DNA of 64,000 bases from Myxocyprinus asiaticus. Lineage: Eukaryota > Chordata > Actinopteri > Cypriniformes > Catostomidae. Position numbers and translations under genes: made by a program. This document shows, piece after piece, positions 24,101 to 36,651 of this stretch. Position 1 is the stretch's first letter. Each line of letters starts with the position of its first letter. The notes beneath the pieces are model-generated. The model was not told the origin of the DNA. It ran no database searches and was given only the letters and a program-made list of their open reading frames with translations. The stretch covers positions 25,443,656 to 25,507,655 of the forward strand of contig NC_059348.1 of assembly GCF_019703515.2 (NCBI RefSeq), given 5' to 3'.

Positions 24101-27100
24101 TCAGTCATCCTTGTCCTGTATTCTCTACTGTAGAATAGCAGGGCTCCCATTTTATTAACATTGAGGTGGTTCTCATGAAAAAGGATTCTGTGAAGCACCA
24201 GCTTTCTTAGCCGTGTGTGCACTGCAAAAGACCCCATGGATGGTGGCAGATAGTCTTGGCACTGAATAGAATGGGTTTATTTTTTGTCTCTTTTTCTGTA
24301 TGCATGTGTAGTAGAAGTAGGAGGTAAAGTTAATGCAGTGGTTTGTAGCTGCCTGGTTTGTTTTGCAGAAGAAGCCTCCTCGAGAGAAAAACGAGATGAT
24401 CTCTCCCACCTCCAGCAGCCAGTTCAACAAGCACGAATGGAAGTACATTGCCTCAGAGAAGACCACCAGTAAGTGCTTCACCTGACCAGCTTTTATGTCT
24501 TATCTTAAACTTTTATACTGGATAAAACCTGCATAACAAGGGATTGAACCTCTTTTCCCTCTGCTCCAGACAACTCATACCTGTGTCTGGCTGTTTTGAG
24601 AGGAGTCCTGTGTGTGATCTCCTTGTATGGCCGCAGCAGTCCCCAGAGTTCCTCCTCTGCTACGCCCTGCATGCTGAAGAGCCTGAGCTTCGAGGCTCAG
24701 CCAGAAGAGCTGCAGGAGAGGTTGCTAAAGCCCATGCATTATGCTCGCTCCGGTCTGGGAACTGCTGAACTAGAAGGCAAGCTCATTGCTGCAGGTATGT
24801 GTTTCCAAAGATTGATAAATGTTTTTGGAAAAAAGGAAGGGACTTATTTGAGCTATTTGACCGGAACTAGTCTGAATGTTTTTCATTGTTATTTATTTGG
24901 CATCTTCTAACATTAGCCATGGGCATTTGGAGTAATTTTGTAGTAGAGTACACCAACACAAAATGAGGATCGATTGCTTGAAATTTATAATTTGTTCAAA
25001 TTTTAACAATTGTACCTGTTTTTCTTTTGAAGAAAATGAGCATTATGCATAAACGACATCTAGATTCGAAAACAACAAACAAACATTTGCGTTAACATAT
25101 AGAAAAATACATTCCAAGTCTTTTGAAGCGATATAATCACTTCAAATATTTTAAATGTTCTTTTAGGGGATCTATTCCTTTAACAATGTCATGCATCCAC
25201 AGCGCCAACCAATGCATTGAGTTCTAATGGCAAGATTTATGTGAGTGAAGCAGTTTCATGTTGCCCACGGCAGGCAAAGGCACAAAGGAAAATCAAATTG
25301 CAATATTTAATTACTAGTTGAATATTTAAAGCTGATTGAGTACTCAGTTAAACGATTACTTGTGCCCATCCTTAATCTGAAACCTAAGTTTTTTTTTTTA
25401 CAGCAACAAAAAGTAATGATTAGGCATACACCGACTCTACACTCATAGAATTCCTCAGAATGCTCGAAATTTCTGCAGAATTCTTAGGTATGTCGTTCAG
25501 CAAGTTTTACACATTCCCCACCGTTTGGATGTTTTTCCTTTCCATATAATTGCATTGAAAGCATTTTGAAGAAATAATTCCAACAAGAGTGTTGTATACT
25601 CAGCTCTCGTATTTTACCATAGATAAACCCATTTCACAGGTTTACCCATAATTAGTGCAGAAAATGTTTAAAAAAAAAAGTGTGCAGATTCCACATGGGC
25701 CTAGTATTGACACTTCTCAAATACAAACATTGCAAGACAAACATTCAGAGTAGTGGTGGAGCTGGAGAGCAAATACAAAAATGAAACCACCAAACAGCAT
25801 TACACAAAATAAGAGAAAATGTATTATTATTATAGTAAACATTAGCTTAAAGGAATGTTCTGGGTTCAGTAAAAGTTAAGCTCAATCGACAGCTTTTGTG
25901 GCATAATGTTGATTCCTACAAAAATTGTGACTTGCTCCTCCTCTTCTTTTAAAAAGCAAAAATCTGGGTTACAGTGTGGCACTTATAATGGAAGTGAATG
26001 GAGTCAATTTTTGAATGTTAAAATACTCACTGTTTTACATTTCTGTGTTTAAACCCTCCAAAAATTGGCCAATTCACTTGCATTGTAAGTGCCTCACTGT
26101 AACCTCGATTTTTGCCATTTTATTATTTTTTTAACAAAAAGGAGGAACGAGTCGAAATTTTTGTGGTAATCAATATTATGCCACAAATGCTGTCTATTGA
26201 GCTAAACTTGTACTGAACCCGGAACATTAAGTTCCGAATTATTTCTGATGGCTGACCAGAGACTTTTAATTTACACAAAATGTATCTTTGATGAAGGAAT
26301 GCATTCGATAATTTGCTTTGAAGTTCTGATGTGTATGCTTGTTTTGTGGTCAGGTGGCTACAACAGAGAAGAGTGCCTGAGGACTGTGGAGTGTTACAGC
26401 CCGAAGAATGATTGCTGGACTTTCATTGCTCCCATGCGCACTCCACGAGCTCGCTTCCAGATGGCTGTCCTAATGGTAAAGACAGCACAGTTAAAGTAGC
26501 TATGGGTCAACTGCCATTAGAGCTTAATGAATGATTTCCTCTCAGGGTCGGCTGTATGTGATTGGTGGCTCCAACGGTCACTCAGATGAGCTGAGCTGTG
26601 GAGAGATGTATGACCCCAAGGCTGACGAGTGGAGTCAAGTTCCTGAGCTCCGCACCAACCGTTGCAATGCAGGTATGGATGACTTCCTACTGAACTTGAT
26701 TATGTGTTCATGTAGGGATGCACAAAACAACAAGTGTCTTTATTGATGAGATGGATAAACCTGTTTGTGCATCTTGTCAGGTGTGTGTTCCTTGCAAAAC
26801 AAGCTTTTTGTGGTGGGAGGATCTGATCCCTGTGGTCAAAAGGGCTTGAAGAATTGTGACTCCTTCGACCTAGTGTCAAAATCTTGGACCAGCTGTGCAC
26901 CACTGAACATCAGTATGTCAGTTTCTTTTGTATGTGCAAAAACTGAAATGACAAGTCGGTTTGTTTTACAAGTTAATGCTAATCCTCAATGTGTGGTTCA
27001 CAGTTTGCATCATCTCTCTTCTGTGATTAGGGAGGCACCAGGCAGCAGTGTGTGAGCTAGATGGATCTGTGTATGTGATTGGTGGCGCTGAGTCCTGGAA

Positions 27101-28606
27101 CTGCTTAAACTCAGTAGAATGCTACAACCCTGAGAACAACACCTGGACCCTAGTGGCCCCCATGAATTTAGCCCGGCGTGGAGCGGGTGTTGCTGTTTAT
27201 AAAGGTAAATAGAGATGGTAAATAAAGAAAATTAAATTGAGTACAAACTGTTTAGTTCTGTAAGGATGGGATTTCTTTCTGTTAGAGTTGTGCTCAAAAG
27301 TTTTCATTCAGGCTGCTCTGGAAAAAGACGGTGTGGTTGTTTCAAGGAGCAAAATACTTGTTGACCCCTCTCCAAACATAGCGCTTATGGTTGTGACCAT
27401 AAAGCTCAATTTGATCTCGTCACTCCAAATTACAGTGTGCCAGAAGCTGTGAGGTATGTCAAGGTGTTGTCGGGCATATTGTTACTGGGCTTTTTTGTGG
27501 CATTGGCGCAGTAAATGCTTCTTTCTGGCAGCTCAACCATGCAGCTAATTTTTGTTCTGGTATCATCGTATTGTGCTCCTTGAAACAACCACACCGTCTT
27601 TTTCCAGAGCAGCCTGTATTTCTCCTGAGGTTACCTGTGGGTTTTTCTTTGTATCCCAAACAATTCTTCTGGCAGTTGTGGCTGAAATCTTTCTTGGTCT
27701 ACCTGACCTTGGCTTGGTATCAAGAGATCCCCGAATTTTCCACTTCTTAATAAGTGATTGAACAGTACTGACTGGCATTTTCAAGGCTTTGGATATCTTT
27801 TTATATCCTTTTCCATCTTTATAAAGTTCCATTACCTTGTTACGCAGGTCTTTTGACAGTTCTTTTCTGCTCCCCATGGCTCAGTATCTAGCCTGCTCAG
27901 TGCATCCACGTGAGAGCTAACAAACTCATTGACTATTTATACACTGACACTAATTGCAATTTAAAAAGCCACAGGTGTGGGAAATTAACCTTTAATTGCC
28001 ATTTAAACCTGTGTGTGTCACCTTGTGTGTCTGTAACAAGGCCAAACATTCAAGGATATGTAAACTTTTGATCAGGGCCATTTGGGTGATTTCTGTTATC
28101 ATTATGATTTAAAAAGGAGCCAAACAACTATGTGATAATAAATGGCTTCATATGATCACTATCCTTAAATAAAAGGTTTTTTTTGCATGATCAGTCATAT
28201 TTTCAAAATCAATGCCAAAATTTCACAATTTCTGCCAGGGTATGCAAAATTTTGAGCACAACTGTACCTGGTAGGAAATGGTTAATGACTTAAGCTTGTC
28301 AAATCGAAGGCTAGCCATGAATTAAGTATATATTTTAAACTGCTTAAAGGGAAGCTCTTTGTGGTTGGAGGATTTGACGGCTCTCACGCTCTGCGATGTG
28401 TGGAGGTCTATGATCCAGCCAGGAACGAGTGGAGGATGTTGGGAAGCATGACATCGGCACGTAGCAATGCAGGGGTGGCTGTGTTGAACGGTGTGCTCTG
28501 TGCTGTCGGGGGCTTCGATGGCAATGAGTTTCTCAACACCATGGAGGTATATGACCCAGACACCAATGAGTGGAGCCCATTCATAGAAGCATTAGCTAAG
28601 AGCTGA
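21169..28606 (+). CDS. ivns1abp: Influenza virus NS1A-binding protein homologue, BTB-BACK-kelch protein
   Basis: Host kelch-family protein (also NS1-BP/KLHL39) linked to actin stability, pre-mRNA splicing factors and cullin-3 ligase regulation. Thirteen coding exons: 21169-21279, 22350-22522, 22604-22679, 22766-22939, 23055-23180, 23978-24085, 24369-24468, 24570-24794, 26354-26475, 26546-26672, 26781-26912, 27031-27204, 28350-28606. All are GT-AG with consistent phases, giving 634 residues (human about 642). The N-terminus [20 protein letters not shown] precedes the BTB domain (about 30-130; [30 protein letters not shown]), BACK (about 135-235) and a linker with RSSPQSSSS. Six kelch repeats run from 365 to the end ([48 protein letters not shown]). 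No disruption. The C-terminus FIEALAKS differs from the mammalian ending. Confidence 0.96.
25847..26231. mobile_element. Palindromic MITE (family P), intact copy
   Basis: Left end AAAGGAATGTTCTGGGTTCA and right end CTTGTACTGAACCCGGAACATT are long inverted repeats, flanked by TTAA-like sequence (GCTTAA / ACATTAAG). The internal halves repeat in opposite orientation (CACTTATAATGGAAGTGAAT against AATTCACTTGCATTGTAAGTG). Lies in the ivns1abp intron between exons 8 and 9. Confidence 0.8.
27285..28264 (-). mobile_element. Tc1-like transposon (family A), deleted and partly rearranged
   Basis: Ends GAGTTGTGCTCAAAAG (27285) and TTTGAGCACAACTG (28264), flanked by TA; the transposase is read on the minus strand. 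27563-27877 is an intact HTH half ([20 protein letters not shown] to [13 protein letters not shown]). The catalytic half is missing. Near 27300-27360 a second piece of the same transposase region appears in the opposite direction, indicating internal rearrangement. Sits in the last ivns1abp intron. Confidence 0.85.
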
Positions 28607-29330
28607 ACAGGGTGGGGGGCTCACCTGTCCTCAAACTGTGTAACTTTGTAATGTAATTGTTTTATTGTTATTTGTTTAGGCGCTATTTTAGGAAGGATGA
28701 CTTTGATAAATATTCCCATAGGGTTGCCCAAAGCAACGTAAAGCTTTTGCATATTGCATAAATTACTGTGTAAATATTTTTTTTTTTTTTTTAATTCACC
28801 AAGAATGCCAGTACTTAGATATTTTGGAGATATTGAGGTTAATATTTCAGAACAGGTTTTAAGCTTACCTTGATTGATGCCTTGTTCTTTGAAGATGAAA
28901 TGTACATCTACAGTTGGATAGTCTTAGACCACAGGATACTTGAAGTCAAAGCCTTGCCATCTTAGATGGAGCCATGATGCTTTGGTGTATTGGTATTTTT
29001 GCCTTTTTATACAACACTTGTAAGTGTCCAGTATGTAAAACTGGGAAATGCACATTCCAAGTTGTTTAAAATGAATTTGTGCCAGAGACTTGGTTTTACT
29101 TAAATGTTTATATTTCTGCTTGTTGCTAAAGAAGCTGATAATGATAATGCCATTTTAATACCAATTAATGACACTGAGATGGTGTTTATCTCATCTCATT
29201 CATTTCTGTATTTAAAACCTTGCTAGACCAGAACTTTAAATTGATTTATTTTATTTTTTTTTTTTTTTTTTTTTTGTCTTTTGGTACAAAAATGAGAGAA
29301 GAATTAATAAACCATTTCAGCTTGAATGGA
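28607..29330 (+). terminator. ivns1abp: ivns1abp 3' UTR and poly(A) signal
   Basis: About 700 bases after the stop without coding homology, including poly(T) tracts. AATAAA at 29306-29311 is followed by a GT-rich stretch (TTGAGTGTCAG), making it the likely cleavage region just before the downstream transposon. Confidence 0.6.
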
Positions 29331-30800
29331 TTGAGTGTCAGACAACTTTCATTCATCCATCCTACCTGAAAGAAAGTGTAATTTAGAGTTGAAGTCAGAA
29401 GTTTACATACACTTAGGTTGAGTCATTAAAACACATTTTTTAACCACTCCACATATATCATATTAGAAAACTATAAGTTTGATAAGTCGTTTAGGACATT
29501 TACTTTGTGCATGACACAAGTAATTTTTCCAACAATTGTTTACAGACAGATTGTTTCACTTTTAATCGACTATATCACAATTCCAGTGGGTCAGAAGTTT
29601 ACATACACTAAGTTAACTGTGCTTTTAAGCAGCTTGGAAAATTCCAGAAAATTATGTCAAGCCTTAAGGCAATTAGCTTCTGATAGGCTAATTGGAGTCA
29701 TTTGGTGTACCTGTGGATGTATTTTAAGGCCTACCTTCAAACTCAGGACCTCCACAAGTCTGGTTCATACTTGGGAGCATTTTCCAAATGCCTGAAGGTA
29801 CCACACTCATCTGTACAAACAATAGTATGCAAGTATAAATACCATGGGACCACGCAGCCATCATACCGCTTAGGAATTCTGTCTCATAGAGATGAACGTA
29901 GTTTGGTGCGAAAAGTGCAGCTCAATACCAGAACACCATCAACATACATATTAATGGGTGACTTTAATAGCCACAGCACATTATGGGGAGGTAAACATAC
30001 AAATACCAAAGGCAAAAGAATAGAGGAGTTCATTTACAATAATGATTTGTGCTTACTAAATGATGGTTCAAGCACATATTTGCATCCAGGATATGGAACA
30101 TACTGCGCTATTGATTTAACTTTGCGTGAACCTGAAATAATAATTGACTTTTCATGGCAAGTATGGAAGGATCTCTACTGAAGAAGATATACAAGACACT
30201 TCTAGATGGCAAACGAAAAAAGCAAATTGGTATAATTTCCAAAAACTTTGTTATGAGAAGTTCAACATAGACTGGCAAGAATATCAAGATCCGATAAAGA
30301 AATTCACCGATATACTGATTGAAATAGCAGAAAAAACTGTGCCAAAAACATCAACAAAGTCATGCCGTCTGAGAAACCCATGGTTCAGTGAAGACTGTAA
30401 AAAGGTTATTGCTGATCAGAAGGCAGAAAGAAACTTTAATAAACATCCAACAACCAAAAACCTCATCAGATTGAAAATGTATAGAGCACAAGCACGAAGA
30501 ATTATTAATAAAACAAAGAGGCAGAGTTGGAAAAAAAATGTATTAAGTTTAACGTCACAGACACAAAGTATGGGATATGATACGAAAGATGAAAAATAAG
30601 GAAGAAGGACTACAAATACAACACATAAAAAATCAGGATACTTTATTAACATCGAAACAGGATATTGCTAATAAATTTTCGAGAGAAATTCATCACTAGA
30701 AAACGGCCTTCCCAGATTTAAGGAAATACAAATAAAACAGGAACAGGAAAAACTAAATTTCTCTTCGGATAACACCGAACTGTATAATCAACCTTTTACA

Positions 30801-31910
30801 ATGGAAGAACTTCTGAAAGCTATTAAAAACTCCAACGACACTGCAGTTGGACCTGATACAATTCACTATCAGTTCTTGAAACATCTACCCCAAAATATAC
30901 TATTGATCCTACTGAACATACTCAATAGCATTTGGAAATCAGGAAAAATACCAGCTAACTGGAAAGAAGCAACCGTTATACCAATACCTATACCAAGAAA
31001 AGACCATACTGACCCAAACAATTATCGGCTATTAGCCTTAACCAGCTGCCTGTGCAAAACCATGGAACGAATGATCAATGATCGGCTGGTGTGGATTTTG
31101 GAAAAAGACCAAAAGATCAGTAAATATCAATGTGGATTTAGACGAGGGAAAAGTACTCTCTCACCTTATAAGATCAGAGTCTTTTGTAGTAGCATGTAGT
31201 AGCAGTATTTTTTTTATTTAGAAAAGGCTTATGATATTACGTGGAGGTATGGCATTCTAAAATATTTGTACAATATGGGTTTCAGGGGATGTCTACCCAT
31301 TTTTATTTCCAATTTTTTATCTAATAGAGTTTTTCGTGTTCGAGAAAGAAACGTGCTATCTGAATTGCATGTACAAGAATCAGGAGTGTCCCAAGGAAGT
31401 ATACTTTCAGTAACTCTTTTCAGCATTAAAATTAACGGGATTGTAAGTGTTATGGGGCCTAATATATTCCGTAGCCTATATATAGATGATGTGTGCATTT
31501 GTTATAAAGGCAAAAATATGAACGTAATTGAGAGACAAATACAAATATGTATAAATAAAATGTATGACTGGTCAGTACAAAATGGATAAAAATTTTCTAA
31601 ATCAAAAACTGTATGTATACATTTTTGTATTATGCGATCTATGCACCTCGAGCCAGAACTCTTTTTGGAAAGGGAACCTGTAAAAGAGACAAAATTCCTA
31701 GGACTTACTTTTGATAATAAACTATCCTTCATCCCTCATTTCAAAATGCTGTGGAATAGATGCTTCAAAGCAATGGATATTACAAAAGTGCTAGCAAGGA
31801 TCAAATGGGGTGCAGATTGTGAAGTACTCTTGAGACTCTATAGGACACTTGTTCGATCAAAAATGGACTATGTGAGAGCAGTTTATGGATCTGCCAGGAA
31901 GTCATATTAA
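30801..31910 (+). pseudogene. LINE reverse transcriptase domain, frameshifted
   Basis: Three open segments in different frames (30801-31199, 31266-31589, 31632-31910) together cover RT motifs 0 to 7. These include TAVGPDTIHY, FYLEKAYD (motif A region, about 31215), GVSQGSILS (motif B) and YIDD (motif C). Breaks near 31195, 31230 and 31590. Confidence 0.8.
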
Positions 31911-32348
31911 AATGTTGGATACAGTACATCATACAGGATTGAGACTTGCACTAGGAGCATTTAGGACCTCTCCAATCCAAAGCTTGTATACAGAAGCAAG
32001 AGAACCATCACTATATAACAGAAGGCTGAAACTGGCCCTTAACTATGCAGTTAAGCTAAAAGCTAATGAAAGTAACCCAGCATATTCTTCAGTCTTTCAT
32101 CCTCAACATTCACACCTGTATGAAGCCAGACCCAGGTACATCAGTCCTATTGGAATTCGCACAAAACCACACTTTGAGAACATGGACATTAATCTGGATA
32201 TGCTAACATTGACACATCTGTGCCCTATACCGCCCTGGAATATTAAAAAAAACAACTATCATGATGAACCTGGCTCAGTATACTAAAACGATAAATCATC
32301 CAAATGTCTATCAGGAGAAATTTCTGATTTACATCGTCCCATGTACCA

Positions 32349-32798
32349 GTGTACACACATGGATCAAAGTCAGACAGTCATGTATCTGCAGCAGTAGTGA
32401 TTGGTCCAAAATGTTTTGGCGAGTGTATTCCTGGACAAAGTTCAGTTTTCACAGCAGAAGCTTGTGCATTATTACTAGCTTTAGAACAAATAGAAAAGGA
32501 ACAACAATGTCACATTCTAATTTGTACAGATTCTAAATCTTGCCTGCAAGCACTCGAAGCTCTGAAAATAGAACACCCTACAATTATTAGCATAATAGGA
32601 AAAGTGGACTCTTTAAAAAAAAAAAAACAAGATTTCAATATTGTCTTTTGTTGGATACCAGGCCATATGGGTTTGGCTGGCAATGAACAGGCAGATAAAG
32701 TGGCTAAGCAAGCACTTCAGTTGGACATGACAGAATGTTATATACCAATATCTGATGTTAAACCTATTTTGAATCTGTACATTCACAACAAATGGTGA
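32349..32798 (+). pseudogene. LINE-encoded RNase H domain
   Basis: Type I RNase H fold of I-type LINEs: the first catalytic Asp position is replaced (MYTHGSK where YTDGSK is typical). Then AEACALLLALEQIEKE (catalytic Glu), ICTDSKSCLQAL (catalytic Asp) and NEQADKVAKQA (final Asp). Loss of the first Asp plus upstream frameshifts imply an inactive domain. Confidence 0.8.
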
Positions 32799-34249
32799 AT
32801 GGAATGAATGCATATATAACAAACTACATGAAGTGAACCCAGTATTAAATCAAGGAGTTTTTTTATTTCCTCTTTGAAAATAGATATGACCAGGTTGCAT
32901 AAACGAGATGTCGAATTGGTCACTCAAGGCTCACTGATTCATACTTATTGAAAGGGGAAGAGAAACCGGTTTGTGATCTATGTAAGAATTTAAAAGTGCA
33001 TCCTATGTAAGAGTGTAAAACATATTTTGATAGAATGTCCATATCTAAATGATATTAGACAACGTTTTTATTCAGAAAATGTATTGATGGACATTTTCAA
33101 AAAGGTCTCTCTGGGAAAATTTTAGAATTCCTATCACATACTAAACTGAAAAACTCTATATAATTGTTATTACTACTACTGTTATTATTGTTATATATGT
33201 GGATTTTTGTATCTGTCAAACTATTGTAAACATTGTTTAATTTGAATACTGTTGTCTTTGCCATGAATATAGCCATTGCTGCTGATATGGCATCAAAAAT
33301 ATAAATAATAAATAATAATCAATCCCAGAACAACAGCAAAGGGCCTTGTGAAGATGCTGGAGGAAACAGATAGACAAGTACAGTATCTATACCAACAGTA
33401 AAACAAGTCCTATATCAACATAACCTGAAAGGCTGCTCAGCAAGGAAGAAGCCACTGCTCCAAAACCGCCATAAAAAAGCCAGACTACAGTTTGCAAGTG
33501 CACATGGGGACAAAGATCTTACTTTTTGGAGAAATGTCCTCTGGTCTGATGAAACTAAAATTGAACTGTTTGGCCATAATGACCATTGTTATGTTTGGAG
33601 GAAAAAGGGTGAGGCTTGCAAGCCGAACAACACCATCCTAACCGTGAAGCATGGGGGTGGCAGCATCATGTTGTGGGGGTGCTTTGCTGCAGGAGGGGCT
33701 GGTGCACTTTACAAAATAGATGGCATCATGAGGAAGGAAAATTATGTGGATTCCAAATGGACAATGACTCCAAGCATACCTCCAAAGTTGTGGCAAAATG
33801 ACTTAAGGAAAACAAAGTCAAGGTATTGGAGTGGCCATCACAAAGCCCTGACCTGAATCCGATAGAAAATTTGTGGGCAGAACTGAAACAGCGTGTGCGA
33901 GCAAGGAGACTCAGTTACACCAGTTCTGTCTGGAGGAATGGGCCAAAATTCCAGCAACTTTTGAGAGAAGCTTGTGGAAGGCTATCCAAAACGTTTGACC
34001 CAAGTTAGACAATTTAAAGGCAATGCTATCAAATACTAACAAAGTGTATGTAAACTTCTAACCCACTGGGAATGCAATGAAAGTAATAAAAGCTGAAATA
34101 AATCATTCTCTCTACTATTATTCTGATATTTCACATTCTTAAAATAAAGTAGTGATCCTAACTGACCTAAGACAGGGAATGTTTTCTATGATTAAATGTC
34201 AGGAATTGTGAAAAACTGAGTTGAAATGTATTTGGCTAAGGTGTATTTT

Positions 34250-34610
34250 GAAATTCTGGGAAAGTCATATGTTTTTGTAGTTGTGCTTTGCTCTAAAATT
34301 CTCCTCAGCTAGATATTACTCTTTGTACAGTAAGTGCTTTTGTAAAGTAAATCATGCACTCTAAGCCAGCATAATAACATCATTCTGTCCTTTGGGGGTC
34401 TTATTGAAGACGTTTGAACTCTAATAAATATAATACTTTAACTGTATTAATTCCAAAGTTTGGTACTTGAAATTTTAATGGAAATCTGCCCCCAGCAATC
34501 TAAATTTATTTAAAACCATAATCCAATAATAATGAAAAGAAAGGTCAAGTAAAAATGAGTGGAAATTAATTGATCAGAAAGTGTCTGAACCTTTACAGTG
34601 CAATGTGAAA
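34250..34610. other. Intergenic, no gene seen
   Basis: AT-rich spacer between the Sleeping Beauty-like copy and the LTR-like segment. Nothing recognisable. Confidence 0.4.
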
Positions 34611-34614
34611 AATG

Positions 34615-36060
34615 GGTGTTGTAAGGCTGGCACTGGAATGTCTACAACCAAAAGGCACCATTTCCGGTAAAAGTCAAGGAACTCTGCGAGAATCAACGTC
34701 ATAGAACTCTCTCACAAAAGCTGAAATCTACACCTGAATATCACCACGTGTGATAAATTGCAAATCGCCTTGCTGCCCCCCCTTCTCCCCTTCAACAGCT
34801 CTGGACCAACACAAAGACACAAGATTTATATGAAAAATACAACAAATACCATGAAAACAAAGAATGCAACTGTATGTGTTTGATATAATTTAAGAGGTCT
34901 CTGTGCGACTGGTATAGTGGTCTCTTTCCCATGTTGATAAAACTAATGGTAACAAAGTTATAAGGTCTTTGCCAAATACTGCATAATTCTGGAGGTCTAT
35001 CCCCCTCCTTGACCTACAATTGAAATTATCTCCTGTATCTCATTGTTCAAAGGATAATACCATTTGGAACACAATGTTTATTCTGTCTAGATATTTAAGG
35101 AAAGTTGGCAGGAAGCTCTGGGAATCTGTAAGCAGATCTCCCGCACAATTGATGTGTGTAGTCGTTTTCACCAGGGATCTGTAAGCAGATCTCCCATGCT
35201 GTACCGCTGCATGTAGTTTTGTCAGGTATGTTTCCTTTTATTTTTAGTAATGCTTGTTTATTCTGATCATGTGAAATTGGCTTTGATTTGAATTTCTGCA
35301 ACAATGTTTTATATCCTACCTGACAAATAAATTGTTATTATTTGATTTATTCTGAATTCCTCCGAAATCATTTATATCATTACTGGAGCTTTAATATAGG
35401 AGGAAGCCATTTAAAGACTCTCAGTTTGAATTTAAACCACTCAGGACAACCAGGTAGGACAACCACCTAGGACAGCCGGGTAGGATTTGAATTTCATTAG
35501 ACCAGGGTAGACCATACCTGAGCTTTAATATAGGAGAAACCACTCAGGACAACTGGGTAGGAGAAAGCCATTTAAAGACTCTCAGTCACTGCTCACCGCC
35601 CATCTTAGCAAGTTGTATGTATGTGACTAAGCGGCAATATCGTCTGGTTAGGGGACAAGCCAAAACAGACGATATTAGTTAACCCTACAACCGCTGACTA
35701 AGAACGGAACTGGCTATCCATTTTCGGGAGGTTTACGTAATTTAATAACGGCCGGCGTAAGTCTCCAAAGATCGAAAGGACAATGAATAGAAGAGGATTT
35801 AGAGTAATCAATAACCTAAAAAGATCAAATTAAAAGAATGATCAGAAATTAATTAGAGCTTAAATATAAATTAGAGGTCAACTTAAAATTGGAGTCAGAT
35901 TAATATAAAATTGGAGTCAGATAAAGTGAATAACGGAATCAAATGTGTGAATTAACAATAATTGCTTTATTTCAGCGCTCAGAAAAGACAGAACAACGCA
36001 GAGACCTTCAAAGGCAATTTATTGAAGTTCCACTCCGGAACGGATAGAAAATTATCCCTT
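34615..36060 (+). repeat. LTR-like segment with internal direct repeats (tentative)
   Basis: Contains a pair of direct repeats ATCTGTAAGCAGATCTCCC about 52 bases apart (near 35124 and 35176). A poly(A)-signal context ACAAATAAATTGTT lies at about 35322. A second duplicated block (GAGCTTTAATATAGGA near 35388 and 35519, each followed by CATTTAAAGACTCTCAGT) comes next. An inverted pair ATATCGTCTG / CAGACGATAT lies at 35638-35680. Tandem enhancer-like repeats followed by a polyadenylation signal would fit a degraded retroviral LTR (U3-R-U5). No gag, pol or env frame and no primer-binding site can be confirmed. Confidence 0.3.
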
Positions 36061-36650
36061 TTTACAGTGTCACCTTCTCAAAATCGTTTCTGTGCAGATC
36101 ATTGTCCTGCATGAACTGAAGATTAAGCTCAGGAGTATTGGACAGCACTGTGCCAGGTTGAGTGCCTAGTGGATTTAGTCTGGGAGTATGTCAAACTCTT
36201 ACCTAGATGTTGGCCTAGAAGTGACACATGCCCCATTCATAACTAAAGAGCAGACCAGTCTTAGTCCCTGATCCCTTGGACATGTTAATACAGGCCACAA
36301 TCTGGTCTTGTTAAGAATGAGGTTTGCAAGTGTGTTTTAGTGCTGCTTTGTATTTGTCTGAGTGGAGATTATGTAAGAGCATAGTCAGTTTTCATAGTTG
36401 CAGTCTCTTACATAAGGAAGGCTGTGCCTGGGAGTGCAGGTTTTAAAAACCATTATTCATAACAGCCTCACATGTTTGCTTTAAGAATCTGGTGCTGCTA
36501 TTTAGAGACTGTGTATGTTGTTTTCCTTTCATGCACTTCACACAGAATAGACGTGTTGGCAGCTAGCTCAAAATAAGTGTGTGATAAACAGGAAACAATA
36601 AGGTTGTAGTATATAGCCTAGTTACAGCAAACTCTGATCTTTACAGGGCC
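36061..36650. other. Intergenic, no gene seen
   Basis: No coding, RNA or clear repeat signature detected. Confidence 0.4.
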
Positions 36651-36651
36651 A

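Larger units (their letters stand above)
29939..33318 (+). mobile_element. I/Nimb-type LINE with RNase H, 5'-truncated, 17-bp TSD
   Basis: Inserted in the Sleeping Beauty-like element between near-identical 17-bp flanks (29922-29938 and 33319-33335, two mismatches). Reads in order: the last part of an EEP endonuclease (MGDFNSHSTLWGG, AIDLTL); reverse transcriptase (VGPDTIHYQFL, QCGFRRGKSTL, GVSQGSILSVTLF and the catalytic LYIDDVC at about 31480); C-terminal region; then an RNase H domain at 32349-32798 (TDSKSCLQALEAL, WIPGHMGLAGNEQADKVAKQ). The 3' end is a short AAATAATAAATAATAA repeat rather than poly(A). RNase H plus this tail indicates the I superfamily. Multiple frameshifts make it inactive. 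Confidence 0.88.
29396..34246 (+). mobile_element. Sleeping Beauty-like Tc1 transposon, split by a LINE
   Basis: The left terminus GAGTTGAAGTCAGAAGTTTA at 29396 and an inner direct repeat (AGAAGTTTACATACACTAAG, about 29592) show the IR/DR structure of the Sleeping Beauty/Tdr1 group. Transposase fragments flank the LINE: a 5' piece at about 29730-29938, and a 3' piece at 33319-34010 with [17 protein letters not shown] and [20 protein letters not shown]. The inner right repeat GTATGTAAACTTCTAACCCA is present near 34046. The outer right repeat is missing after GGCTAAGGTGTATTT at 34246. Transposase is defective: deletion of the start region, frameshifts and loss of part of the catalytic core. Confidence 0.9.

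Noticed and set aside
35638..35685. Inverted repeat ATATCGTCTG/CAGACGATAT considered as an RNA gene hairpin or terminator
   Set aside because: Short stem, no conserved RNA family recognised, and located in an unassigned repeat-like region.
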